In this document: positions 42,078 through 49,535 of the stretch, in pieces | Numbering within the stretch: position 1 is the first letter of the stretch | Layout of the letters: each line of letters starts with the position of its first letter | DNA from: Alistipes senegalensis | GTDB taxonomy: Bacteria > Pseudomonadota > Gammaproteobacteria > Burkholderiales > Burkholderiaceae_D | Direction: 5' to 3' | DNA: 64,000 nucleotides | NCBI GenBank assembly: GCA_023664945.1 | Contig: JAMPER010000002.1 | Coordinates: forward strand, 27,999-91,998 | Program-made: the position numbers and the translations under genes | Notes under the pieces: generated by a model | Database searches by the model: none | What the model was told of the DNA's origin: nothing | Seen by the model: only the letters and a program-made list of their open reading frames with translations

Positions 42078-43451
42078 ATGGGCATGTCGTTATTGATGGT
42101 GCAGCCGCTTCCGGATGCCGGGAAAAATGCGGCAACGGGCACAGGCACAAGCAGCAAGGGCCAGGGCAATGGGACGGGTAATCCTTTCCAGGCGCTTTTG
42201 GATGGCAGAATTGCTGAACACTCTCCGGAACGCATGCCGGTTGCTGTTTCTGATGCGCATCAGGAGACGGTTTCTAATCAGGAGACGGTTTCTAATATGG
42301 ATTCTCCGGCAGCACAGCCGGAAAAGGGTGCTGAGACGGAACCGGCGCAGGCAAGCGGGCAGGTTGGCGAGGAAGAGGGCGCCAGCCTGGCTGAGCAGGA
42401 TGAAAAAGGGGATGTCCAAATAGTTCCCGGCGGAGAGGCAGCGGTGCTGGCGCAGATTATGGCAGCTATGGCAGGCTCGCAGTCTGTGGAGACGGAGCCG
42501 GTTGCAGTATCTGGCGAAGATGCCGCCGGGCTGACTGATGAAAATGGTGTATCGCTGCTGGCGGCGGTTTCCGGTGAGACAGCTGAGGATGGCCTGTCTT
42601 TGCCAGTGGCGGCTGAAACCGGAGGCGATGCTTTGGCAGGCCGCCAGGACGGGAAAGCGGACGGGGCGGTTTACGGCCGGGTACAGGCAGAGGCCGGAGA
42701 AAAGGCGGCTGATACAGCCAGGCCTCTGGCTACAGAAGAGCAGGCCGCATCGGGCAGGGTTGATACGGCTGACGGGGATGCAGAAAATGTGACGGCAATG
42801 ACGCCTGCCAGAGCAACAGCTTCAGCTGCAACAACGGCTGCAGCTTCGTCTGGCGCGGGAGAGGCAAGGCAGATGCCGGTTGCATCACAGGGCGCTTTGC
42901 CGTCTTCTTCGGAGCAGGCGGTATTTATGCAGCCGGTACAGCCGGTTGCCCAGGCAGCGGCTGCGGCCGCGCCGGTTCAGGCCGGACCCGTTGAGGCTCG
43001 GATTATGCAGCCGGTGGGAACGCCTGAATGGACTCAGGCAATTGGACAGCGGGTGTTGTGGATGGTGGGGCAAGAGCAGCAAAGTGCTTCGCTGGTGTTA
43101 AATCCGCCTGACCTGGGGCCGGTAAGGGTGGTTGTAAGCGTTTCCAATAATCATGCTTCGGCCAATTTTTTCTCGGCAAATCCGGATGTCAGACAGGCGC
43201 TGGAAGGATCTTTGCCGCGCCTGCGCGAGATGATGGAAGGCGCGGGTATCCAGCTGGGACAGGCCCAGGTGGGAGCGGAAAATTCCGGAGGGTTTCAGCA
43301 GGAATCAGGAACTTCGGGCGGCAGGGCGGCTGGTAATGGCAGCGACAATCTTGATGGTGAGGGCGGCGCTTTGGCGGCAGTGACGGGAACAGCGGGAAGC
43401 GTGCAGGCTGAACAGGTTATTGCAAGGGGGCTGGTGGATACGTTTGTTTAG
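42078..43451 (+). CDS. fliK: Flagellar hook-length control protein FliK
   Basis: 457-residue secreted molecular ruler that stops hook growth and switches export specificity. The long Ala/Glu/Gly-rich N-terminal and middle regions are typical of the ruler. The C-terminal Flg_hook domain is clear: WTQAIGQRVLWMVGQEQQSASLVLNPPDLGPVRVVVSVSNNHASANFFSANPDVRQALEGSLPRLREMM. The start ATG 42078 follows GAGGAGGACGAGAG. It contains an exact tandem 18-bp duplication (42261-42296). It is the last gene before the riboswitch-exporter insertion. Confidence 0.93.
   Translation: MGMSLLMVQPLPDAGKNAATGTGTSSKGQGNGTGNPFQALLDGRIAEHSPERMPVAVSDAHQETVSNQETVSNMDSPAAQPEKGAETEPAQASGQVGEEEGASLAEQDEKGDVQIVPGGEAAVLAQIMAAMAGSQSVETEPVAVSGEDAAGLTDENGVSLLAAVSGETAEDGLSLPVAAETGGDALAGRQDGKADGAVYGRVQAEAGEKAADTARPLATEEQAASGRVDTADGDAENVTAMTPARATASAATTAAASSGAGEARQMPVASQGALPSSSEQAVFMQPVQPVAQAAAAAAPVQAGPVEARIMQPVGTPEWTQAIGQRVLWMVGQEQQSASLVLNPPDLGPVRVVVSVSNNHASANFFSANPDVRQALEGSLPRLREMMEGAGIQLGQAQVGAENSGGFQQESGTSGGRAAGNGSDNLDGEGGALAAVTGTAGSVQAEQVIARGLVDTFV
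42261..42296 (+). repeat. Exact tandem 18-bp repeat inside fliK
   Basis: CAGGAGACGGTTTCTAAT occurs twice head to tail (42261-42278 and 42279-42296), encoding QETVSN twice. It lies in the unconserved ruler region, where copy-number change would lengthen or shorten FliK in frame. Confidence 0.95.
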
Positions 43452-43507
43452 GCGGACAAGGATGATGCAGCCGGTTTGTTCTGTAATGTGCTGCGTTGTC
43501 TTATTAT

Positions 43508-43516
43508 TGGTATAAT
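43508..43516 (+). promoter_or_regulatory. Extended -10 promoter for the riboswitch-exporter unit
   Basis: TGGTATAAT gives a perfect TATAAT (43511-43516) with an upstream TG, so a strong -35 is not needed; none is obvious at 17 bases. It lies about 10-15 bases before the riboswitch aptamer, so transcription would start just at its 5' edge. This separates the exporters from fliK control. Confidence 0.65.
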
Positions 43517-43524
43517 CTGACGCC

Positions 43525-43624
43525 AATGGTTTTCTAGGGTTCCGCGGCTACAGCCGGACTGGTCCGAGAGAAAACGCACAGGGAAAGCCTTGTGTTCACG
43601 GAAGGATAAAAGCCTGGGAGAGAT
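43525..43624 (+). ncRNA. Guanidine-I (ykkC) riboswitch
   Basis: The leader of the SMR exporter pair carries the conserved guanidine-I aptamer text. TCTAGGGTTCCG (from 43533) and ACTGGTCCGAGAG (43558-43570) make the first half. TTCACGGAAGGATAAAAGCCTGGGAGA (from about 43595) is the conserved 3' half. The 3' part also forms the ascending arm of a terminator, so ligand binding should prevent termination and switch the exporters on. It is an established class controlling guanidine exporters, carboxylases and related genes. Confidence 0.93.
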
Positions 43625-43647
43625 ATTTTTCTCTTCCAGGCTTTTTT
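43607..43647 (+). terminator. Riboswitch-controlled transcription terminator
   Basis: Bases of the aptamer's 3' conserved segment (AAAAGCCTGGGAGAG, about 43608-43622) pair over their full length with CTCTTCCAGGCTTTT (43631-43645) around a short ATATTTTT loop, followed by more T. The overlap makes aptamer folding and terminator formation mutually exclusive. Confidence 0.88.
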
Positions 43648-43665
43648 GCATGAAAGGAAAACAGA

Positions 43666-44001
43666 ATGTCGTGGTTTTGGCTGTTTGCTGCCGGGCTGCT
43701 GGAGGTGGTGTGGGCGGCGGCGCTGAAGGCTTCAAACGGGTTGAGTGTGCCGTTTTTTTCTGTTGCTGCCGTAGCAGGGATGGCTGCCAGTGTTTGTTTT
43801 CTGGCGGCGGCGCTGAAAAGGCTGCCGATGGGGACGGCTTATGCGGTGTGGACGGGAATCGGGACGCTGGGTACGGCAGTGTTCGGTAGGGTGTTTCTGT
43901 CGGAGCCGTTTGATGTAGCGCACATGGCCTGCATCGGGATGATTTGCGCCGGTATCGGCGGCCTGAAGTGGATTGACGGGCGATTGGGGAAAAAGCCGTG
44001 A
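43666..44001 (+). CDS. SMR-family guanidinium exporter, subunit 1 (Gdx/SugE type)
   Basis: 111-residue four-TM small multidrug resistance protein. It has the residues known from Gdx proteins at the expected positions: Gly10, Glu13 (proton/substrate carboxylate), Trp16, Ser42, Tyr59 and Trp62, in LLEVVWA and YAVWTGIGTLG. It is predicted to export guanidinium in exchange for protons. It is preceded by a guanidine-I riboswitch and overlaps the next SMR gene by 4 bases. Many Gdx proteins are homodimers; a tandem pair suggests a YkkCD-like heterodimer. A basic tail (GRLGKKP) marks the end. Confidence 0.93.
   Translation: MSWFWLFAAGLLEVVWAAALKASNGLSVPFFSVAAVAGMAASVCFLAAALKRLPMGTAYAVWTGIGTLGTAVFGRVFLSEPFDVAHMACIGMICAGIGGLKWIDGRLGKKP
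43672..43715 (+). repeat. 44-bp direct repeat, copy 1 (in first SMR gene)
   Basis: Identical to 44007-44050. It encodes WFWLFAAGLLEVVW at the N-terminus of the exporter. The rest of the two genes is diverged, so the identity points to recent gene conversion or strong constraint. Confidence 0.9.
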
Positions 44002-44318
44002 CGGCATGGTTTTGGCTGTTTGCTGCCGGGCTGCTGGAGGTGGTGTGGGCTGTGGCAATGAAAGTTTCGCAGGGGATGACACGGAAGGTACCGGCAGTTG
44101 TGACGGTTGCAGGTATTCTCGGAAGTTTTTATTTTCTGGGCTTGTCGCTGGCGGATTTGCCGCTTGGCACGGCTTATGCGATATGGACAGGGACGGGAAC
44201 GCTGGGCGCGGCGGTATTGGGTATGGCGCTGTTCAGGGAGCCTGCCGGATTCCTGAGATTTTTGTGTATTGCACTGATTCTGGCCGGGACAGCGGGATTG
44301 AAGTTCCTGGCAGAGTGA
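43998..44318 (+). CDS. SMR-family guanidinium exporter, subunit 2 (Gdx/SugE type)
   Basis: 106-residue paralogue of the preceding gene. The same key residues are shifted by one: Gly11, Glu14, Trp17, Ser43, Tyr60 and Trp63. The start GTG/ATG region overlaps the stop of subunit 1 (43998-44001), giving tight translational coupling as expected for obligate partners of opposite membrane orientation. Its first 44 bases of coding homology (44007-44050) are identical at DNA level to subunit 1. A hairpin (44403-44424) follows before fliL. Confidence 0.92.
   Translation: MTAWFWLFAAGLLEVVWAVAMKVSQGMTRKVPAVVTVAGILGSFYFLGLSLADLPLGTAYAIWTGTGTLGAAVLGMALFREPAGFLRFLCIALILAGTAGLKFLAE
44007..44050 (+). repeat. 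44-bp direct repeat, copy 2 (in second SMR gene)
   Basis: Exact copy of 43672-43715, in the same reading frame relative to the protein motif. Confidence 0.9.
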
Positions 44319-44402
44319 CCCTTGCGGTTTTTTTCCGGCGTTTTTTTGCAGAGACTGGTTTGCCTGCTTATCGTGAGGCTGTAAAATAAGGAGAATTATG
44401 TG

Positions 44403-44440
44403 CGCCCGGTTTTCAGGCCGGGCGGGGGTTTATTGTTTTA
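44403..44440 (+). terminator. Possible terminator after the SMR pair
   Basis: 7-bp GC stem (CGCCCGG at 44403-44409 with CCGGGCG at 44418-44424) followed by GGGGTTTATTGTTTTA. The T-tract is interrupted, so it may be leaky and let transcription continue into fliL. Confidence 0.45.
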
Positions 44441-44482
44441 ACGCGACATGAACGGGAAGACAGATACCCGGAAAGGCAAGTG

Positions 44483-45040
44483 ATGGCGGCAAACAAGGAA
44501 GCAGCTGAAGGTGCGGAAGAAGGCGCAAAGAAAAAAGGCAAGGGCAAGCTGATTATCATTTTGGCGGTGGTGCTTGTCCTGATTTTGGGCGGAGCCGGCG
44601 GCGGCTGGTACTGGTGGTCGCATCAGAATGCGGACGAGGTTGCCGCAGACGATGACGATGGGGATTCGATGCCGGTCAAGAAGAAAAAGAAGAAGAAAAA
44701 GAAAAAAGAGGAAGGCGAGGAGGAAAAAGCGCCTGTGTTTGTTTCGCTGGATGCTTTTACGGTTAATTTGCAGGGCGAGGAAGGGCAGCTTTTGCAGACT
44801 GCTATTACGCTCCAGATGGTGGATGATGAGGATGCGACGAAGCTCAAACAGCACTTGCCGTTGATAAGAAGCCGCCTTTTGATGCTGCTTTCCAGCAAGC
44901 ATCCGCAGGAGGTGCTGACGGCGGAAGGGAAGACCAAGCTGGCCGAGGAAATTGCCGCACAGATACGGCAGCCGTTTCTCCCGGGGGATTATCCGCTGGA
45001 AATCGTCAATGTGCTGTTTACTTCGTTTATTGTCCAGTGA
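44483..45040 (+). CDS. fliL: Flagellar basal body-associated protein FliL
   Basis: 185-residue single-pass inner-membrane protein that supports the stator. A cytoplasmic basic N-terminus (KKKGKGK) is followed by a TM helix (about residues 22-45). A linker contains DDDDGD and then a run of ten lysines. The periplasmic FliL domain follows with FVSLDAFTVNLQGEEGQLLQTAITLQM and IRSRLLMLLSSKHPQEVLTAEGK. The ATG 44483 has GGAAAGG 6 bases upstream. The lysine run is coded by a purine-rich AAG/AAA tract (about 44679-44709) that could slip. Confidence 0.94.
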   Translation: MAANKEAAEGAEEGAKKKGKGKLIIILAVVLVLILGGAGGGWYWWSHQNADEVAADDDDGDSMPVKKKKKKKKKKEEGEEEKAPVFVSLDAFTVNLQGEEGQLLQTAITLQMVDDEDATKLKQHLPLIRSRLLMLLSSKHPQEVLTAEGKTKLAEEIAAQIRQPFLPGDYPLEIVNVLFTSFIVQ

Positions 45041-45066
45041 ATCGGTATTGTTTCGGGTAAGCGGAT

Positions 45067-46080
45067 ATGGCAACGGAAACTTTTCTTTCCCAGGAGGAGG
45101 TTGACGCCCTGTTGCGGGGCGTGACAGGTGCCGAGGACGAGCCGGAGGAGGTTGAGGAGGAGACGGGCGTCCGTTCGTACAATCTTGCCACGCAGGAGCG
45201 GATTGTCCGCGGCCGGATGCCGACGCTGGAGATTATGAACGAGCGGTTTGCCCGTTTGCTGCGTATTGGCATGTTCAATTTTTTGCGGCGCAATACGGAA
45301 GTTTCTGTCGGGCCGGTGCGCGTATCGAAGTACAGCGAGTTTATCCGCAACCTGGTGGTGCCTTCCAATTTCAATCTGGTGCATATCAAGCCGCTCAGGG
45401 GAACGGGGCTGGTGGTGATTGAACCGGCGCTGGCTTTTCTGATTGTGGACAATTTGTTTGGCGGGGACGGCCGTTTTCACCTGCGTGTGGAAGGACGGGA
45501 CTTTACTCAGGTGGAACAGCGCGTGATTCACCGCACGCTGGACATTATTTTTGAGAATTACGCCAAGTCGTGGGAGCCGGTTTATCCGATCGAGTTTGAG
45601 TTTATCCGGTCGGAGATGAATCCGCAGTTTGCCAATATTGCCACGCCAAGCGAGGTGGTGGTGTCTTCTTCGTTCCGCCTGGATCTGGGCGACAACGGCG
45701 GCTCTATCCATGTCTGCACGCCTTATACGATGATTGAGCCGGTGCGGGATATTCTGACTTCGAGTATGCAGGGCGAGGCGCTGGAGGTGGACCGGCGCTG
45801 GGTGAGGCTGCTCAAGCAGCAGATTCAGACAGCGGAGGTGGAGATTGTGGCCGAGCTTGGTACGGCCCGAACGGATGTGGAGGGGCTTCTGGCTATGAAG
45901 CCAGGCGATATTTTGCCCCTGAATGTGCCGGAAACGATTGAGGCCAAGGTGGACGGCGTGCCGATCATGGAGTGCTCTTATGGCAAGATGAACGGGCAAT
46001 ATGCGCTGAAGGTGGAGCGGCTGATCAGTATTTCAGCCGAAACGCCAGGATTAGGAGAGAGGAATGTCGGAGACGACTGA
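45067..46080 (+). CDS. fliM: Flagellar motor switch protein FliM
   Basis: 337-residue C-ring protein. The N-terminal CheY-P binding peptide LSQEEVDALL is followed by an acidic linker, the CheC-like middle domain (PTLEIMNERFARLLRIGMFNFLRR, then GLVVIEPALAFLIVDNLFGGDGRF) and a C-terminal SpoA domain (AELGTARTDVEGLLAMKPGDILPL). The intact CheY motif implies chemotaxis control of rotation. It overlaps fliN by 17 bases. Confidence 0.97.
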   Translation: MATETFLSQEEVDALLRGVTGAEDEPEEVEEETGVRSYNLATQERIVRGRMPTLEIMNERFARLLRIGMFNFLRRNTEVSVGPVRVSKYSEFIRNLVVPSNFNLVHIKPLRGTGLVVIEPALAFLIVDNLFGGDGRFHLRVEGRDFTQVEQRVIHRTLDIIFENYAKSWEPVYPIEFEFIRSEMNPQFANIATPSEVVVSSSFRLDLGDNGGSIHVCTPYTMIEPVRDILTSSMQGEALEVDRRWVRLLKQQIQTAEVEIVAELGTARTDVEGLLAMKPGDILPLNVPETIEAKVDGVPIMECSYGKMNGQYALKVERLISISAETPGLGERNVGDD

Positions 46081-46585
46081 TAAACCGGAAGCAGGCAGCG
46101 CGGCAGACGACTGGAGCGCGGCGTTGGCAGAAGAGGCCGCTGCAAAGGAAGCAGCGGCAGAGGAGGACAAGGCGGCTGATGATATGGCTGCCTGGGGCGC
46201 TGCGTTGGCAGAGCAGGCTGAATCGGAGGCAATGGCGCAGGCGGAAAGCGCGGTTGCCAAGGATGCGCCTGCTGCCTCGGCGGAGCAATCTGTGCAGGCG
46301 GGCGGCGAAACCGGCAAGCCGCCGCGCGATATTGATTTTATTCTGGATATCCCCATCCAGATGACGGTGGAGCTGGGCCGCACAAAACTGCCGATCAAGA
46401 ACCTGCTTCAACTGGCGCAGGGTTCTGTGGTGGAGCTGGACGGGCTGGCTGGCGAGCCGATGGATGTGCTGGTTAACGGTTGCCTGATTGCGCAAGGGGA
46501 AGTGGTGGTGGTTAATGACAAGTTCGGTATTCGTCTTACGGATGTGATTACGCCTGCCGAGCGGATCAGAAAGCTGAACCGCTGA
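46064..46585 (+). CDS. fliN: Flagellar motor switch protein FliN
   Basis: 173-residue C-ring protein. The C-terminal SpoA domain (residues 85-173) is canonical: DFILDIPIQMTVELGRTKLPIKNLLQLAQGSVVELDGLAGEPMDVLVNGCLIAQGEVVVVNDKFGIRLTDV. The N-terminal 80 residues are Ala/Glu-rich with a loose internal repeat (WSAALAEEAAAKEAAAEE and WGAALAEQAESEA). That is longer than in enteric FliN (137 residues) but common in betaproteobacteria. It overlaps fliM, and fliO starts on its stop codon. Confidence 0.96.
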   Translation: MSETTDKPEAGSAADDWSAALAEEAAAKEAAAEEDKAADDMAAWGAALAEQAESEAMAQAESAVAKDAPAASAEQSVQAGGETGKPPRDIDFILDIPIQMTVELGRTKLPIKNLLQLAQGSVVELDGLAGEPMDVLVNGCLIAQGEVVVVNDKFGIRLTDVITPAERIRKLNR

Positions 46586-47037
46586 TGCGCCGCCTGTTTG
46601 TTACGCTGCTTTTTGGCGTGATTTTCTCGCCGGCAGCTGTTTATGCACAACAAGCGCCGGCGCAGGCGACTGTGTCTGTTGCGCCGCCGGTTTCTTCAGC
46701 AGGCTATCTGTTCCAGGGAATTTTTGGTCTCCTTGTGGTGCTGGGACTGATGTGGGCGGCATGGTGGCTTGTGCGGCGCACGGGGTTTAACCGCGCTTTT
46801 TCCGGCGTGAATATGCGGGTAGTCGGCGGGCTTTCTGTTGGCAATCGCGAGCGGGTGATGGTGGTGGAAATCGGGGAACATTGGTTGATTCTGGGAGTGA
46901 CGCCTACCCAGATCAATACGCTGGCGACGATGCCCAGGCAGGAGTTGCCGGAAGGGGCAGGCGAGGCGGCTTCGCCTTCTTTTGCTGTATGGCTCAAAAA
47001 GGTGATGGATCGGCGAAATGATGAGAACAAGTCATGA
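46585..47037 (+). CDS. fliO: Flagellar biosynthesis protein FliO
   Basis: 150-residue membrane chaperone for assembly of the FliP ring. A signal-like N-terminus ([18 protein letters not shown]) is followed by a TM helix (about 37-58, [22 protein letters not shown]) and a cytoplasmic domain with [34 protein letters not shown], the FliO signature. TGATG overlap with fliN; fliP begins 20 bases before its stop. Confidence 0.93.
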   Translation: MRRLFVTLLFGVIFSPAAVYAQQAPAQATVSVAPPVSSAGYLFQGIFGLLVVLGLMWAAWWLVRRTGFNRAFSGVNMRVVGGLSVGNRERVMVVEIGEHWLILGVTPTQINTLATMPRQELPEGAGEAASPSFAVWLKKVMDRRNDENKS

Positions 47038-47788
47038 CAGTGCAGGGAAACGCCGGATGCGGGGATGTTTTCTGGCGTTTTTCCTGTTGTTCCTGCCGGT
47101 TGCAGCGGCGGCCCAGGGCTTGCCGGCACTGACGGCGACACCGGCGCCGGGCGGCGGCCAGACTTATTCGCTTTCGATTCAGACGCTGATTTTTTTGACG
47201 GCGCTTTCTTTTATTCCTGCCGCGCTGTTGTTGATGACGAGTTTTACGCGGATTGTGATTGTTTTCTCGCTTTTGCGCCAGGCAATTGGCACGCAGGGTT
47301 CACCGCCCAATCAGGTGATGGTGGCGCTGGCGCTTTTCATGACGTTTTTTGTGATGTCGCCGGTCTTTAACCAGATTTATGATGAGGCTTACAAGCCGTT
47401 TTCGGAAAACCGGATTACGATGCAGGAAGCATACGAGAGAGGAAAGGTTCCGCTGAAGGCGTTTATGCTCAAGCAGACGCGAAAGACGGATCTGGAGATG
47501 TTTCTCCAGATGGCAGATATTCCAGAAGTGCAGGATGAAAAAGATCTGCCGATGAGCGTTTTGGTGCCTTCTTTTGCGACCAGCGAGCTGAAGACGGCAT
47601 TTCAGATCGGCTTTGCTATTTTCCTGCCGTTTCTGATTATTGATATGGTGGTAGCCAGTGTGCTGATGTCGATGGGGATGATGATGGTATCTCCGGCGAT
47701 TGTTTCTCTGCCGTTCAAGCTGATGTTGTTTGTGCTGGCGGACGGGTGGCACCTGATTATCGGTTCGCTTGCGCACAGTTTTTACTAA
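47018..47788 (+). CDS. fliP: Flagellar type III export gate protein FliP
   Basis: 256-residue core component of the export gate (FliP5Q4R1). The N-terminus contains a cleavable signal sequence ([19 protein letters not shown]). Conserved blocks are [101 protein letters not shown] and [12 protein letters not shown]. Full length and well conserved. The start overlaps the end of fliO. Confidence 0.97.
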   Translation: MMRTSHDSAGKRRMRGCFLAFFLLFLPVAAAAQGLPALTATPAPGGGQTYSLSIQTLIFLTALSFIPAALLLMTSFTRIVIVFSLLRQAIGTQGSPPNQVMVALALFMTFFVMSPVFNQIYDEAYKPFSENRITMQEAYERGKVPLKAFMLKQTRKTDLEMFLQMADIPEVQDEKDLPMSVLVPSFATSELKTAFQIGFAIFLPFLIIDMVVASVLMSMGMMMVSPAIVSLPFKLMLFVLADGWHLIIGSLAHSFY

Positions 47789-47800
47789 CGGGGCGGGATA

Positions 47801-48070
47801 ATGACACCGGAAAGTGTAATGACACTGGGCCGCCAGGGCGTGGAAATAACGCTGATGCTGGCTGCGCCGCTGCTTTTGACGGCACTGGCGATTGGCCTGA
47901 TTGTGAGTATTTTCCAGGCGGCGACCCAGATTAACGAGACAACGTTGTCGTTTATTCCCAAGATGGTGGGGATTTTTGTGATGCTGGTGATTGCCGGCCC
48001 GTGGATGATGACGGTGATGACCAATTTCATGCAGCAAGTGTTTACCAGTATTCCTTTTATGGCCGGGTAG
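47801..48070 (+). CDS. fliQ: Flagellar export gate protein FliQ
   Basis: 89-residue two-TM protein of the export gate: MTPESVMTLGRQGVEITLMLAAPLLLTALAIGLIVSIFQAATQINETTLSFIPKM is close to text-book FliQ. It lies 12 bases after fliP with GGGGCGGGATA as ribosome-binding site. Confidence 0.96.
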   Translation: MTPESVMTLGRQGVEITLMLAAPLLLTALAIGLIVSIFQAATQINETTLSFIPKMVGIFVMLVIAGPWMMTVMTNFMQQVFTSIPFMAG

Positions 48071-48109
48071 CGCGGTTTTGGCGCAAGGCGGGAAAAGGCG
48101 GGGTTGGCA

Positions 48110-48901
48110 ATGGTGACGTTTGGCAGTAATGATCTGCTGATCTGGGTTTCGTCTTTTATTTGGCCGCTGACACGTATTTTGGGGCTGATTGCCACTGCGC
48201 CGCTTTTCAGCGCGACAGGAATTCCCATGCGGATACGTATCCTGACGGGTGTGTGTGTTGCGCTGGCGGTTTCTCCTTCTGTTCCGGTTGAGCTGGCGGT
48301 GGATCCGCTTTCCCCGACGGGTTTTCTTATTTTGGTGCAGCAGTTTCTGATAGGCAGTGCCATGGGGCTGGCAATGCGTTTTGCGTTTTCGGCTATGGAG
48401 ATGGCGGGAACGGCTGTAGGCATGACGATGGGGCTGGGGTTCGCCACGTTTTATGACCCGCAGACACGGGGGCAGTCTTCAGCAATCAGCCAGTATTTTG
48501 CTCTGCTGGTGCTGACGCTTTATGTGGCGGCCAATTTTCATTTGCTGATGCTCTCGGTGCTGGTGGAGAGTTTTACCACGCTGCCGGTTGCGGGCACGCC
48601 GATGGGCAAGGATGGGTTTTTCCTGATTGTGAAGTGGGGCGGCATGATTTTTGCCTACGGTCTGCAACTGGCGCTGCCGATTCTGGCAGCACTTCTGGTA
48701 GCTAATATTACGCTGGGTATTTTGACCAGGGCCGCGCCGCAGCTGAATTTGTTTGGGATTGGTTTTCCAGTGACGATTGCGACCGGTTTTGTCATGATTG
48801 CATTGATGCTGGTTTATATGGAGCCGCCGCTGGAACAGCTTTTTATTGAGGTGTTCGGTTTGATCAGGAAGTTGGGCTCTGCCGAATTTTTCCCACATTA
48901 A
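48110..48901 (+). CDS. fliR: Flagellar export gate protein FliR
   Basis: 263-residue polytopic membrane protein that completes the FliPQR gate. Typical segments are WPLTRILGLIATAPLFSATGIPMRIRI, GSAMGLAMRFAFSAMEMAGTAVGMTMGLGFATFYDPQTRGQSSAISQYFALLVLTLYVAANFHLLML and LGILTRAAPQLNLFGIGFPVTIATGF. The ATG 48110 is preferred (GGCGGGG six bases upstream) to the TTG at 48104. It is the last gene of the fli cluster in this window; flhB does not follow. Confidence 0.96.
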   Translation: MVTFGSNDLLIWVSSFIWPLTRILGLIATAPLFSATGIPMRIRILTGVCVALAVSPSVPVELAVDPLSPTGFLILVQQFLIGSAMGLAMRFAFSAMEMAGTAVGMTMGLGFATFYDPQTRGQSSAISQYFALLVLTLYVAANFHLLMLSVLVESFTTLPVAGTPMGKDGFFLIVKWGGMIFAYGLQLALPILAALLVANITLGILTRAAPQLNLFGIGFPVTIATGFVMIALMLVYMEPPLEQLFIEVFGLIRKLGSAEFFPH

Positions 48902-49045
48902 TCAAGGCATTATATGCCACTTCTCCTGTTTTTTATGCGATAATATTTCCGTTATCCGGAAAAGCGCACAGGAGCGTTTTTCCGAAATGGGGTTCCTGCG
49001 CCGGAATGGTGCGCAATTCTGTTTTTTTTGTGTGAGGTTGATACG

Positions 49046-49435
49046 ATGCAAAAGTTTCTGACTGCTTCTTTCGTTGCGGCAGGATTGGCTCTGGCTCTGC
49101 CTTTTTCCGCCCATGCCGAGAATACCGATGTTCAGCTTGCTACGGCAGGCCATATCAGCGCGCATTATCAGTGCGATCTGGGTAATAAGCTGACGGTGTA
49201 TAAAAATGCGGCGGATAACAGCTATGTTAATCTGCGTTGGCAAAACAGGATGTACCGTTTGAGCCGCCAGCAGACTTCTACCGGTGCGGAACGTTATGAA
49301 AACAAGGCCGACGGCCTGGTTTTAATCAGTATTCCATCCAAGAGTATGCTGTTTGATTCCAAAAAGGGCCGTCAGCTTGCGAATGAATGCCGCAGCCCGG
49401 AGCAGGCGCGCAAGCGGCCGGCTTCGCGGCAGTAA
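49046..49435 (+). CDS. Exported C-type lysozyme inhibitor-like protein (MliC family)
   Basis: 129-residue periplasmic protein. The signal peptide MQKFLTASFVAAGLALALPFSAHA is followed by an eight-strand MliC-like domain that starts HYQCDLGNKLTVYKNAADNSYVNLRWQNRMYRLSRQQTSTGAERYENKADGLVLISIPSKSMLFDSKKG and closes with ANEC. The two cysteines (YQC and NEC) would form the family's disulfide. MliC/PliC proteins block the active site of C-type lysozymes, protecting the wall. A basic C-terminal tail follows. The start follows GTGAGGTTGATAC. The assignment is from motif resemblance. Confidence 0.72.
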   Translation: MQKFLTASFVAAGLALALPFSAHAENTDVQLATAGHISAHYQCDLGNKLTVYKNAADNSYVNLRWQNRMYRLSRQQTSTGAERYENKADGLVLISIPSKSMLFDSKKGRQLANECRSPEQARKRPASRQ

Positions 49436-49441
49436 TGTCCG

Positions 49442-49471
49442 TTGGCCGTTATGGCCCAGCCGGGCTATAAT
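49442..49471 (+). promoter_or_regulatory. Candidate sigma-70 promoter of acnA
   Basis: TTGGCC (49442-49447) and TATAAT (49466-49471) with an 18-base spacer, 65 bases upstream of the acnA start. A start site near 49478 would place the hairpin at 49492-49513 inside the leader. Confidence 0.5.
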
Positions 49472-49491
49472 ATTGGCTTTATCCTGATTTG

Positions 49492-49517
49492 AATGGCTCT
49501 TTCGGGAGCCATTTTTT
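49492..49517 (+). terminator. Terminator-like hairpin between the MliC-like gene and acnA
   Basis: Perfect 8-bp stem AATGGCTC/GAGCCATT (49492-49499 with 49506-49513) followed by T-run to 49517. It can end the upstream transcript. It lies downstream of the candidate acnA promoter and only 18 bases before the acnA start, so it may also attenuate acnA. Confidence 0.75.
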
Positions 49518-49535
49518 ATGTTGTCTGGAGAACGC

